This document shows, one piece after another, positions 1 through 11,289 of a stretch of 64,000 nucleotides of DNA. The position numbers and the translations under genes are program-made. The notes beneath the pieces were generated by a model that was not told the DNA's origin, made no database searches, and saw nothing but the letters and a program-made list of their open reading frames with translations. Position 1 is the stretch's first letter; the number at the start of each line of letters is the position of its first letter. This DNA is from Triticum aestivum (Eukaryota > Streptophyta > Magnoliopsida > Poales > Poaceae): NCBI RefSeq assembly GCF_018294505.1, contig NC_057794.1, positions 195,347,201 to 195,411,200 of the forward strand, given 5' to 3'.

Positions 1-802
1 CCGCCAATGGTGGTGCCTTCCACCGCGGTCTCCGAAGAGGCCCAGATGACTTCTGTCCCCCGAACTGTAGCGACCCCAAGGGATGGTGTGACATGTGCGA
101 GGACCCCATGTAGCACAAACAATAGGGGCCTCTGGACCCACCCCGACAACCGTGGGTGCAACACTGCCTTCTGGCAAGATTGCCAGGGAAACGTGCATCT
201 CACACCTGTCAGGAGAGGCGCTGCCACGCAAATCAATCATCCCCTTGGTGCCAACCCTTGGCATGGGATCTGTTCGGGATATAAGCCCATGGTATGACCC
301 ACCCATTCAGGGTCGGGTTATACAGTAGCGTCCTGAAGAGTAAAACTTAACATGGGTTCTGGTGATCAAGACCTCAAGGTCCATGGGGCGACTCATAGAG
401 TGGGACGGCTCATGGCCCAGCACCTGAGGCGACGTCTCTCCCAAACACGCCATAGTTCCTTTACCGGGGAATTAAGATAAGTAGGAAACTGATTAGGGTA
501 CGGGCCATATTACCACCTGGACTCTGTTGTAAGCCATGGGCCTCGACCTGTATATAAAGCAGAGCCCCAGCGGTAGAAAGTTTTAGGTTACCATCTCTCG
601 AGTACTAGGATAGCCAAGTTGAACCCTTATAATCAAGATCCCATCAATCAAGTAGCAGTAGGATTTTATCTCCACTGTAAAGTGCCGAACCTGGGTAAAC
701 CCTTGTCTCTCGGTTCCGATCAACCCTATTCAAGATACTACCTCGTGGTGATGGCCTCACGACTAAGTCCTTTCACGAGGACATCTGCCTGAGAAAACCA
801 CA
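1..802 (+). mobile_element. 3' part of a Gypsy-type LTR (element 1), cut by the window edge
   Basis: The stretch ends in CA at 802, five bases before a primer-binding-site-like sequence, and carries a TATA box at 551. That is the layout of the 3' part of a 5' LTR on the plus strand. Its 5' end lies outside the window. The gag and protease remnants of the same element follow to 4106. Short open frames inside it have no recognisable domain and are treated as chance. Confidence 0.7.
551..559 (+). promoter_or_regulatory. TATA box of the element 1 LTR
   Basis: The bases read tatataaag, about 250 bp before the LTR end. This is the usual place for the U3 promoter of a plant LTR retrotransposon. Transcription would start about 30 bp downstream and run into the gag region. 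Activity is unlikely because the gag is full of stops. Confidence 0.55.
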
Positions 803-807
803 ATAGT

Positions 808-825
808 TGGCGCCCACCCAGGGGC
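808..825 (+). other. Primer-binding site of element 1
   Basis: A TGGCGCCCACC-type sequence follows the LTR end after five bases. The leading TGG would pair with the CCA tail of a tRNA and prime minus-strand DNA synthesis. I did not assign the tRNA, because the bases after TGGCGCC do not match the tRNA-Asp complement seen in the other elements here. Confidence 0.6.
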
Positions 826-959
826 TATCGCTCGGTGGTGTTGAGTTCTTGAAGGGAGCTCTCCCAGTGATCGAGGGATATGCGATCGGCCGCATGACCA
901 AGAGTCACCATGGCAAGCTCTAAATTGATGATTCATGTAGGGGCCTCAAGTCTGACTCG

Positions 960-3060
960 ATCGAGTACTGGTACCGGGTCCCCTTCGACATGATCCACAT
1001 CTTCGTTGGCAAAATCGATGAAATAGGACCTGAGCCGGACATCTGCACCGACATCATCGAGCCGGCTCGATGCACGCAACCCACCCAGGCTCAAGCCAGA
1101 CGAAACCATGTCTTCATCGGCTTTACCCAGGGGGTTGACCTCATGGACAACACTACATACGGTGGCGACACCCTGGTCTAGTCTGATAGTGAGTCATCAG
1201 TCGGAGATACTAATTAAATCCTCCCGCTGTATGACAGAAGGCTTGGGGGCTATTTTGATGATGAGCTGGCCCTGGTCGATCATGAGCCGCCCCGTTGGAC
1301 CACTATCTACATGGCAGGCACCACGCCGGCTGTCGACTCCACCGAAGCAGGCGCCATGGGAGGATCCAGTACATCGGCGACTGATCCAAGTGCGTCTAGC
1401 CCGATCAAGCCGCCATCCCAAGTCCTGTCAGAGATGGTCACCACATTGAAAACGCTCCTAGAGTCGCCATTAACAATGGAGAACCAGGTGGAGCGCAATG
1501 AAGAGATAGCTAATCCGTGAGCAAATGACTAAGGCTCAAGAGGATATCAACGCCGAGAATGCTTGCATGGTGCAGTTACGAGCCCGATTCATAATGAGGT
1601 GGAGGGCCTGAGGACAGAGGCCTGGTGCATGAGCCTCTAATAGAGATCTTCAAAGATGGTTCATAGGAGAAGGCACGAGAGCCGCCTGCCCATTGATTTT
1701 GAGCTCGCGTGTCTACTCAACACGCCTATATCAGGGGCTGGGATGAGCACCCCAGCACCATCAGTTATACCGCAATTGAACCGGGTCGTGCCCCAAGATA
1801 GAGGTGGGCGGCACTTCCGGCTCAGTTTTGTCAGCTGGCTCAAAAGCGTCAGTTCGAGCTAACCCAACACCTACCGCTTGTTCGAACGACTCCAGACTGT
1901 TTTGCAACACTGGCAGGTCACTTCTCCTATCCTGTTGATAACCTGTTGGCAGCAGCTACTAACCTTGCTGCACTTCCGATTATGGGGAATACCCCAGTTG
2001 AGAGGGAAGCCTTGCATGCCATCGAGATGTTGAAAACTGCGGTTGCTCAACAAGGAAATTACTCCTACAATCAGCAGCGCCTTCACTCCACCCCTCATCC
2101 AAGTCACAGCAGGAGTCGCCATGTAGAGCTTCTGGCGGTCTCCAGCCGCGCTCAACGGAGACGCGAGAAACCACGTGACCCGCCTTGTCATGGAGCCTTA
2201 GACGCCCAGGAGATCGTCAACACAGCCCGGGCGCGGCGGGAGGCAGAAGCGGCCAACACAGTGTCTCATCAGTCGCCTCCTACAACCCCCTTGGTATCAC
2301 AAGGTGTTTGTTCGAGCACGAGAACCATATGGATTCCATGCCTAGTACCAGCTATACGCAATGAGGGCATGGCTAAAGATTTCAAAGGCCCTCGGAAGGT
2401 TCCCAATTACACGGCTGATCTCAATCCGGCGCCTTGGATTGAGAATTATGAAATCGCTATGGACATGCTAAACGTTACCGACGCGGTCTGTGCCAAGTAT
2501 TTCACTATGATGCTAGAGGGGCCGGCTCGTACATGGCTGAAGAACTTGCCCCCTAATTCCATCAGCACTTGGGTAGAGTTGAAGGGGCGTTTCATCAAAC
2601 ACTTCCAAGGAACTTGCAAGTGTTTGATGAAAACTGTTGATTTATAGCATTGTGTCCAGCGCAAGGGCAGGTCAGCTCACCATTGGTCTCGCCGGGTCAC
2701 AGATATTATCCAGTCTTCCGATGGCATATCAGCCGCCCTAGCCGTCTTAATTTTGGAGAAAAACTATCATTTTGATCCTTTGGTTCAGAACCATGAGCGC
2801 CACAAGTGGACGGTTGAGGACATGGGAGGTCTCATGGATGTCCTTACCAGATAAACTGAGTCAAATACTACAAAGGATCCCATGTCGGACGGCGAAAAGG
2901 CAAGGAAAGGCAAGAAAAATGGTGGTGGCAAGGGACAACAACAGAACTCCGGGTACAATGGTAACCATGGCAATCAGGGCAACGGTGGCAAGTGTAAGTA
3001 TCCATAGGGTGGCTCAAGCTTTGTTGCCAACACCAATACTGGTTTGAAGGGATAGGGACG
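960..3060 (+). pseudogene. Decayed Gypsy gag of element 1
   Basis: A gag reading frame is recognisable but broken. An N-terminal portion runs in one frame from about 960 to 1517, with stops at 1179-1181 and 1215-1217. The capsid part resumes in another frame at about 1946-2647. It has the Gypsy capsid pattern (a WIENYEIAMDML stretch, then a GPARTWLKNLP stretch around 2520-2560). A TAG at 2645-2647 follows, after which the same frame stays readable to about 3050 through a Gly/Asn/Gln-rich tail. Capsid proteins of this kind coat the RNA in cytoplasmic particles. The multiple stops and frame changes mean it cannot make a full protein. Family assignment below Gypsy level is not attempted. Confidence 0.75.
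2590..2632. repeat. Perfect 15-bp inverted repeat with 13-bp loop
   Basis: The arms 2590-2604 (tttcatcaaacactt) and 2618-2632 (aagtgtttgatgaaa) are exact reverse complements. They sit inside the gag capsid region, just before its premature stop. The right arm replaces codons that would be expected to differ from the left arm's complement, so a templated copying error is a possible origin. Confidence 0.85.
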
Positions 3061-4106
3061 GAATAATTCTAGGAGGCCATTCAATGCAAATAAAGCTCGC
3101 GATTTCAAGGAAGCCGTCCAAGGTCCATATCCCAAGCATAGTACTCAGGATAAGCCAGCGAACCACTCTTCAAAAAAAATATGCAGCAATTTCACAATCA
3201 AGCTTACAGAATCACCAGGATGGCGGTGGTGGAAAACCAGGGCAACATAGGGCCGACGGCTCAGGATCCGGTTTCCCCGGAGCCGGCTCGTCTGGTGGTT
3301 TTCATGGTCCTGGCGGGTCTGGATCTAGATATCAGGGGTATGTCAACCATAGAGGTGGAAACCAGCATTCCGGACACGACACTCAGTAGTAGGGCAACCA
3401 GGCGCGTTTTTTAGAGCAATCTTAAGAAGTTAAATAGTGGGCAGTATCATGTCGTTACGACTAGCACTTGCAAGAGGGATAGCAAACTCCAGAAGCATAC
3501 TGTTAACCTGGTAGAGCTGGCTGTTCCTGCATATTTGAATTGGTCATAGCAACCAGTCACTTGGAGTAATGCAGATCATCCTCCCTGGGCTAAAAATCCT
3601 GGTTTTCTAGCTTTGGTGGTGGCACCTCAAGTTGATGGGTATAAGCTTACTAAGGTACTGATGGATGGAGGAAGCAGCATCAACATCATGTACTATGATA
3701 CTTTCAGGCACACGAATTTGTCAGAGAAATAGCTCCTGCCGTCCTCAACCATTTTTCATGGGATCATTCCCAGAAAATCTGCCTATCCCATTGGATGGCT
3801 TAAACTGGAAGTTGCGTTTGGCAATGAGTATGACCACAAAACAGAGTTTCTGACGTTTGAGGTGGTAAAGATTAGAAGCCTGTATCATGCTCTGTTTGGA
3901 CGGCCGGCTTATGCTCGCTTCATGGCTCGGCCCTGCTATGTTTATCTTAAACTCAAAATGCCTGCGCCAAAGGGCACTATCTTGGTGGACGGTGACAGGA
4001 AAATTGCTAGTGAGTCTGAAGAGGGGGATGTGGCTTATGCTGAGTTGGCCTGCGCAGCAGAGAAGTTGAAGTTTTACAGATCCATTGTTGACCCGGCTGA
4101 CATGAC
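3061..4106 (+). pseudogene. Gag tail and aspartic-protease remnant of element 1
   Basis: Several frames must be joined to read this stretch. At about 3655-3700 one frame reads K-V-L-M-D-G-G-S-S-I-N-I-M-Y, the retroviral-type aspartic protease motif of plant Gypsy elements, with the catalytic Asp in D-G-G-S where D-S/T-G-A is more usual. A later frame (3862-4106) carries the protease C-terminal region. Earlier bases (3180-3390) read as a Gly/Ser-rich linker. The coding stretch stops exactly where a WHAM-like LTR begins at 4107, so pol was cut off by that insertion or lost later. No reverse transcriptase from this element is visible in the window. Confidence 0.65.
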
Positions 4107-5497
4107 TGATACGTTTCCAACGTATCTACTTTTCTCAAGCTTTTTCCTCTTGTTTTGGACTCTAATTTGCATGATTTGAATGAAACTAACCCCGGAATGA
4201 TGTTGTTTTCAGCAAAACTACTATGGTGTTGTTTTTGTGCATAAATAATAGTTCTCGGAATGGAATGATAGTTTTTGAGGATTTTTTATATCAATTATTA
4301 GAATTACTGGAGCCATGACCCACCAGAGAGGGGCCCTGGGTGGGCACAACCCACCAGGGCGCGCCTCCCTCTCCTGGCGCGCACAGGTGGGTTGTACCCA
4401 CCTGGTGGCCCCGCTGACGACCCCTAGATACTATAAACACGCATAATTCTAGAAAAAATCAGGGAAAAGAACTATCACGATCCACGAGACGGAGCCGCCG
4501 CCAAGCCCCCTTCTTCCTCGGGAGGGCACATCTAAAGTCCGTTTGGGGCTCTGGAGAGGGGGGTCTTCATTCTTCGTCATCACCAACCCTTCTCCATCGC
4601 CAATTCCATGATGCTCCCCATCGGGAGTGAGTAATTCCTTCATAGGATCCATGGGCAGTGAGGACTTGGATGAGATTCATCATGTAATCAAGTTAGTTTT
4701 GTTAGGGCTTGATCTCTAGTATCCACTATGTTCTTAGATTGATGTTGTTATGACTTTGCAATGCTTAATGCTTGACACTTTGGGCCCGGGTGCCATGATT
4801 TAAGATCTGAACCATTTATGAATTCATCATTCTATTCATGTTCTAGATCCTATCTTGCAAGTTATAGTCACCTACTACGTGTTATGATCCGACAACCCTG
4901 GAGTGACAACAACTGGGCCCACTCCTGGTGATGACCGTAGTTTGAGGAGTTCATGTATTCACTATCTTTTAATGCTTTGTTTCGGTTCTCTATTAAAAGG
5001 AGGCCTTAATATCCCTTAGTTTCCAATACGGACCCCACTTCCACGGGAGGGTAGGACAAAAGATGTCATGCAAGTTCTTTTAATAAAGCACGTATGACTA
5101 TTTACGGAATACATGCCTACATTATATTGGTGAACTTGAGCTAGTGCCGTATCGCCCTAGGTTATAATTGTCTCATGCTGATTATCATCCAACAAGTCAC
5201 CGATCCAATGCCTATGAATTTATCCTTATTGATCTTGCTACGTTACTATTGCTATCATTACTGTTACACTTGCTAGAAACTACTGCTATCATTGTTACTG
5301 TTACCATTGCTGCTGTCACTATTATCAAAACTATCAAATTACTTTGCTACTGATCACTTCGCTGCAGATAATTAATCTCAAGGTGTGGTTGAACAAACAA
5401 CTCATCTGCTAATACCTTCAAATATTCTTTGGCTCCCCTTGTGTCAAACCTATAAATTTGGGTTGAATACTATGCCTTCGAAAATTGTTGCGATCAC
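4107..5497 (+). mobile_element. 5' LTR of WHAM-like Gypsy element (copy A)
   Basis: It begins TGATACGT and aligns by eye over its whole length with the LTR at 44522-45878. Shared stretches include the part after the TATA region with the g-g-a-g-c-c-g-c motif, the a-t-g-a-t-g-c-t-c segment, and the terminal 'ggctccccttgtgtc' block. It lies inside the protease remnant of element 1. The 3' end is damaged: about 20 bases present in copy B before the PBS, including the terminal TATCA, are missing. The family name is from memory; a WHAM/Sabrina/Wilma-group assignment is likely. Confidence 0.75.
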
Positions 5498-5504
5498 CTT
5501 TTTC

Positions 5505-5522
5505 TGGCGCCGTTGAAGGGGA
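5505..5522 (+). other. tRNA-Asp-type primer-binding site, copy A
   Basis: The sequence tggcgccgttgaagggga matches the complement of the plant tRNA-Asp 3' end except for two bases in the middle. It lies immediately after the damaged LTR end and 50 bp before the gag start. Confidence 0.7.
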
Positions 5523-5571
5523 GCATAGCTATATTTGTTGAGTCACTTGGTATTCTTATCATATTATCACT

Positions 5572-7980
5572 ATGAAGAATCTGAAGGATGCTAAGACTAA
5601 GATATTTCCCTCAAAGACGAGGGGAGGTATGGAACTGCCATCCAGTTCTGCTTTAGATTCACCTTTTGTTATAAGTAAACTTGCAACACCACCACATGCT
5701 ATTAATTCTGATATGTCCCAAGTTATTGATTATGCTACTTCTACTATGAATGATGCTTATGATGATGCTAGTACCTTGCTTGGTAATGATGATGTGCCAC
5801 TTGGTGAATTCCTTGATAAACAAATTGCTAGAGTTATACAACATGATGTTGTTGAATCTGATGATGAGCTTGAAACCGAATCTCCTGAAACACCTACTAG
5901 AACTAGCCTTCCTAAATATGAATTTCCTAAGGTACTGGAAGGTTATGTTACGAGTGAAGAAACAACTAGAGATATTCTTGCTTGCAATGATAGAGATGAT
6001 CTAGAGAAATTATTACACAAGTATAAAGAAAAATCTCTAAATGCTAGAATGAAATGTGATCCTAAGTTTGCTACTTCACCTATCTTTATTGATGACAAGG
6101 ATTATGAATTCTCTGTCGACCCAGAGCTAATTACTCTGGTTCAATCTGATCCTTTCCATGGTTATGAAACTGAAACTGTTGTGGCACATCTTACTAAGTT
6201 GAATGACATAGCCACCCTTTTTACTCATGATGAGAAAACTCTCTATTACTCAATTCTAAAATTATTTACTTTCTCATTAAAGGGTGATGCTAAAGCTTGG
6301 TACAATACTCTTGCTCCTGGTTGTGTGTGTAGTCCCCAGGATATGACTTATTACTTCTCTGAAAAATATTTTCATTCTCATATGAAACAAGCTGCCTTAC
6401 AGGAAATGTTTAACTTTGTGCAAACTAAAGAAGAGAGTCTCCCACAAGCTTGGGGGAGGCTTTTCCAGTCACTTAATGCTTTGCCTGATCATCCTCTTCA
6501 GAAAAATGAAATACTTGATATCTTCTATAATGCACTAACCGATGCTTCTAGGGACTTCCTAGATAGTTGTGTTGGTTGTGTTTTCAGGGAACAAACTGTT
6601 GGACAAGCTGAGGAATTATTGAATAACATATTGAAAAATTATGATGATTGGACTATTCCTGAGCCACCGCCTGAAGCCACTCCGAAGAAGAGGGGTATAT
6701 TATATCTCAGTCCCGAAGATATGCAACAGGCAAAGAAATCTATGAAGGAAAAAGTATTAAAGCTGAGGATGTGAAAAATTTACCTCCTATTGAAGAAATA
6801 AATGGGCTTAATACACCACCACTGCCTAAGGTGGTGGAGGTAAATTCACTTATGAATCTTAATATAATGATAATCCTCACAATATGCATCCTAGTCAATG
6901 CCTTTATGAGTTTGAAAACTACATAAGAAAACGAGATCATTTCAATGCAAAATGTTATGAAACAATTGAAATATAATTCTGATATGATTGCTCGCTTGAG
7001 TGACTTGTTATTTGGAATCTCAAATGATATTAGAGTTGTTGGAAAACATGCTTCTATGGTTCAAACTCAGTTAGAAGAAGTTGCTAAATCACAAAGAGAA
7101 ATATGCATGACTTTGCTGTTAGAGTTGCAACTAGAGGAGGTAAAATGACTCAGGAACCACTTTATCCAGAGGGACACCCTAAAAGAATTGAACAAGATTC
7201 ACAAAGAGCTAACACTAGTGCACCTAGTCCTTCCAGGAAGAAGAAGAAAAATAAGAATGATAGGACTTCACATGCTCCTAGTGAACATGAAATAGTGAAA
7301 CCTCCTGATAATGATAATGAAATTTCTATCTCTTATGCTGAAACTCAATATGGTAATGAACACTCACCTAATGATAATGAAAAATATAATGATGAGGTTC
7401 ATGAAGACTCTCAACCAACCAATGATAAAGAACCAGATAATGATGTTGAGATAGAACCACCTGTTGATCTTGATAACCCACAAGCTAAAAATAAAAGATA
7501 TGACAAAAGAGACTTTGTTGCTAGAAAACACGGTAAAGAAAGAGAACCGTGGGTTCAAAAACCTATGCCTTTTCCACCCAAGTCAACTAAAATGAATGAT
7601 GATGAAGAATTTGAACGCTTTGTTGAAATGCTGAGGACTGTCTTTTTGCGTACTCGCTTGACTGATATCTTGAAAATGCCACCTTATGCAAAATATATGA
7701 AAGACATCATCACAAATGAGAGAAAAGTACCGGAAGCTAAAATCACCACTATGCTTGCTAATTACACTTTAAAGATGGAGTACCTAAAAAACTTGGAGAT
7801 CCGGGAATACAAACTATACATTGCTCTATCAAAAAGAATTATGTTAAAAATTCTTTGTGTGATTTAGGAGCTGGTGTTAGTGTTATGCCTTTCTCTTTAT
7901 ATAAAAGACTTGACTTGAATAAACTCCAACCTACTGAAATATCTTTGCAAATGGCTGAAAAATCAACTGCCATACACAAG
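5572..7980 (+). pseudogene. gag and start of protease, WHAM-like copy A
   Basis: The frame opens at ATG 5572 and stays open for 400 codons to 6774. A Retrotrans_gag-type capsid domain lies at roughly residues 200-335 (the A-H-L-T-K-L-N-D-I-A-T-L-F core and the G-D-A-K-A-W-Y block). After the stop the product continues in other frames: 6945-7148 and then 7103-7867, an acidic, Asn/Asp-rich linker. A final shift leads to C-D-L-G-A-G-V-S-V-M-P at about 7855-7890, the protease active-site region, where Ser or Thr is usual in place of Leu. The match ends near 7980. The related copy B at 45953 supports the start codon and the first 300 residues. At least two frame changes plus truncation make it non-functional. 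Confidence 0.8.
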
Positions 7981-8623
7981 ACCTCCTTAGGGGTAGCCTC
8001 ACTAGGTTGGCTCGCGAGGAGCGGAGAGATCAAGGCAAGGGGCACCTCGTGAGGTTCTCGTGACGCGAGCCATGATGACCAAGGCCAGGCGGGTACCGGC
8101 GGGTGCAGAGTGCCGGTTTCCACTTTGGTGCTAAAGAGGCGGGCGCAGACGAGGAGTCCCGAAGCATCAGGCAAAGGTTTCCATATCAGTGCAACGAGAC
8201 CAAGACCAGCAGGACGGCAAGACAGAGGTCACCACGGAGCCCATGACGACATCACCAGCAGAGCCTTTGGCAGGCGAAGACCACCTTTTGTCAGGATAAC
8301 TTGTACTTGTTGTCCCCCTTTAAATTGGCCATTGTGGGATCCCTTCCCACCTAATATTTGGGGAGAGGATCCGAGTCTCTATAAATTGGGCTGGCCACCA
8401 CCGTAGCGAGGGGTGCTCATCGAGAGAGAGAGAGAGAGGCTCATATGGAGACAGATCACTCTGATCATCCCCAGCCACACAAGCTCATCGAGCTCAAGAA
8501 CACCACTCCTCAGGAGGCTGTTCTTCCCTTGTACTTGTTCATCCCGAGCCTACAAGGCAATCCACCACACCACACTGGAGTAGGGTATTACACCGCAATG
8601 GTGGACAGAACCAGTATAAACTA
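7981..8623 (+). mobile_element. 3' LTR fragment of another retrotransposon
   Basis: This GC-richer block has a TATA box (tctataaatt, 8378-8387), a (GA)n tract near 8421-8436 and a downstream region ending 'accagtataaa'. From memory these are typical of the U3-R-U5 part of a Triticeae LTR. It abuts the cut protease of copy A on the left and an inverted LTR on the right, so both ends are truncated. Open frames inside it have no domains. Confidence 0.5.
8378..8387 (+). promoter_or_regulatory. TATA box in LTR fragment
   Basis: The sequence tctataaatt is preceded by a GC-rich stretch and followed after about 35 bp by a (GA)n tract. It is the probable core promoter of the truncated LTR. Confidence 0.45.
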
Positions 8624-8946
8624 TGGGGCAGAAGCTGGAGGGGTAGGGGTGATGTAGCGGGCGACGGCGAGTCCAACAGTGGTCGTGGAGTCTGCGCAGA
8701 TGGTCGACGGCGAGCTCGAGGCGGCGGATGGCATCGGTGATCAACGACGATGGCGATCCGGTGGTTCTGAGGCTCAGGAGAGTTGTTGGGAAGGTGTAGT
8801 CGAGGGAGGGGAGCACGATGGTGGTGGCGTCGGGTCTCGGGGAGGTCGGAGGCGGACTCTAGGGCATCAATGGTGCAGCGCTGGTGCTCGGGCGAGGGAA
8901 AGTGTTTCGGCGAGGGGAAAGGATGGGAACAACTCGAGGGGGAGGA

Positions 8947-8955
8947 GTATATATA
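8947..8955 (-). promoter_or_regulatory. TATA box of the TGTAACATCC LTR
   Basis: The minus strand reads a TATATATA run between the AT-rich U3-like part and a GC-rich leader. This is the likely core promoter of this LTR. Confidence 0.5.
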
Positions 8956-9948
8956 GCGGGGGAGACTTGGAGCAGGGGGCGGATCGGGAGATCGCGATCC
9001 CGAGAAGTTCGGGATTCCGGCGGCGGCGGTGCCCTGCGTGGCTTGCGGGAGCAGGAAGAAAATGGCAGGGCCCAGCGTCCATGAGAAAGGTGGGAGAGCG
9101 AGGGTATCGGGAGGCCGGTGTGAAGAGGTTTCGGGCACAGGACCGAGCTGCTGGGCCAGCTGGGCCGCGGGGAGAGAGAGAGGTGGCCTGGACGACTGGG
9201 CTTCAGCCTTTTAAAAATAATTTCCCCCATTTTCTTTTAAACAGAGAACAAAACAAAAATAAACTAAGCAAAACTAAAAAATAATATACACATATAATAT
9301 ATCAAAATGATCAGGAAAAATAATCCGAAAAAATGAACATATTATTAGAGGCAAATAAAGTACACAACAATTCACAAAAGTCAAACAGTGCTGCTAATGC
9401 ATTAAAACCGAATAAAAATCATTTTTTAATACCAAAATGATTTCAAATTCATTTTTCTCCACTTTTATGCTGTAGGGAATCATTTTACCCTAATTTCCAT
9501 ATGTTTTATTTTTGGAGAAAAATAATTTGAATAAAAACCAAAATAACTCATAAGTGGTTTTCAATTTGAATTTCAAACCACTCCCAATTTGATTCTTTTA
9601 AACTTCCAACTCATATTTCGTATAATTTGAAGAAGACATTTTAGCCTCTATCATGAAAATCATTGAGTTGCATAAAGTATCTAGATTTGAACTATTTTCA
9701 ATTGGAATCCAAATATTTTTCAAAAACCTTTTTCATTTCAAATGGAAGAAGTCATGTCATCTTCACTCTAGGGTTTTGTGTTTGAATGATTTTGAATTCA
9801 TGGAGATCATAAATGCAAGGTGAAAGTTTGGGAAAGTCATTGCATTCCCTCTCATTCAACTTTCAAAAAGTTTCAAATTTCACTCAATTTCACACAATCA
9901 TTCACACAACAATCAAACAAACAATCAAAACTATTTATTTAATATAAC

Positions 9949-9979
9949 ATTCCAAAATTTAGAATTTTGGGATGTTACA
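9949..9979. repeat. Imperfect palindrome at the LTR terminus
   Basis: The terminal bases aacattccaaaatt and aattttgggatgtt are reverse complements with one mismatch, separated by three bases. The LTR end itself can therefore fold into a short hairpin. Confidence 0.7.
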
Positions 9980-11289
9980 AACCTACCACACTTAAAATAA
10001 ATATCATCCTGGAGATTCGAAGAGGCTAGCAAGAAAAGGTTAGGGTTTGGGGGTCTTCCAGCAATTCCATTTATCCGAATGGTCTAGTGTGCTACCACAC
10101 TTAAAATCGTGGCTATTGTTTTGACAAAACTCATGTACTCCATCCTTTTGGGTTGCTAGTGCCGGTCTTCTCATATCTTTCGAGTAACTCTGATACTAAG
10201 GTTCTTCCGGCAGGGGTATAACCTCTTCCTCAATTTCTTGTGTCCTTCCATCATGGTAAGGTTCTTCAGAGGCTCAGTCTTCATATCTGACAGGTCTGTC
10301 GCCCATACTATATATGACTATCGAAAACCTCATGGTGGTCAACCATTAATGGTTTTCCTGCAGAAAGTGGGTTTGGGCTAAATCTCACCGTATAACCTAC
10401 GATTGGCAACAACTGCCTGGTACCAGGGTTTCTTAACATGTCATTCTAGTGTTTAAACAAGGTTTACATCGTCGTCTCTCTACGATGGGTAAGTTACTCA
10501 GATTTACCATTCCAAATAGCAAGAGCGAATGATACAAGCAAGTCGATCGATATGGTGATCAATCCATTCCGCACACGAATCATTACCTTGTATAAGGTTT
10601 AGCGAATCTCGCATTTCTAACACTCGGTCATTCTCACAAGCATTGCACAATTTCTCTTGTCCTCGAACTGGGTCCGGGAAATTCCATAATTTCTGCAAGC
10701 TGAACAAAACATCTATCATTCTTCACGACTCTCATATTTTTGCATATCCTCCTAGTAAACGTATGCTGAGTGAATCACCGATTCTTCCAAATTTCTTCCT
10801 TCTTCAAGGTTACGTCTGTTATTTTTCAAATCCTGGGCCTGTGGGTTATGGCCCACTTCAACACTTGTACAAGTTTAACTCATCCTTGGAGTAACTCGTG
10901 TTCCATATTACACCTCCTTTAAATCTAATAGTACTCCGTTTCTTAATAACCATCGTATCAAAAGGAAAACTCCAACTTTTTTCCATACTCCAATCGGTGG
11001 GACATATTTCCTTTTCCATTGGCCGGGTGTTCTTACAGGGTACTACCACCGTTGAAATGCACAAATTCTTCCATGGACCATATTTCTCATATCCTCGAAA
11101 ATGGTCAACAACTTTGTTCATAGAGTAAAAACTCATATAATATGACGTATGAAATCATAACACATTAACTTTATTGATTCATGATTTCATTACAATCTCT
11201 GAAACTCTCATTACATAAATTCAACTCCATATCCTCATGAAAAATAAATGTGCTTCCTACTACACTTATTATGAATACCAAAATCTGAA
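9980..11289 (-). other. Non-coding 3' internal stretch between gag stop and LTR
   Basis: I see no conserved domain in about 1.3 kb. The 50 bases next to the LTR resemble the end of a Gypsy pol followed by a polypurine-type sequence (minus strand: TTTTAAGTGTGGTAGG). The same 15-base motif recurs at about 10091-10105. The small frames at 10504-10719 and 10858-11136 have no recognisable similarity. The block either is the 3' untranslated part of the gag-only element or hides a junction between two elements, because the LTRs on its two sides are of different types. Confidence 0.45.

Larger units (their letters stand above)
8624..9979 (-). mobile_element. Minus-strand LTR beginning TGTAACATCC
   Basis: Read on the minus strand, the block begins TGTAACATCCC at 9979 and has an AT-rich first 750 bases. 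A TATATATA box follows at 8947-8955, then a GC-rich transcribed leader. The start is preceded (minus strand) by a purine-rich, pol-end-like sequence, as expected for a 3' LTR. Its 3' end is lost near 8624, where it meets the plus-strand LTR fragment. Open frames in the GC-rich half (8539-9284, both strands) show no domains and look like leader composition effects. Confidence 0.6.

Noticed and set aside
8539..9284. 199- and 201-codon overlapping frames on opposite strands
   Set aside because: GC-rich leader of a minus-strand LTR, no motif, and mutually exclusive frames.
9980..11289. Possible host gene between gag and LTR
   Set aside because: No frame longer than about 90 codons, no domain and no exon-like pattern. 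The position fits a retrotransposon 3' region.
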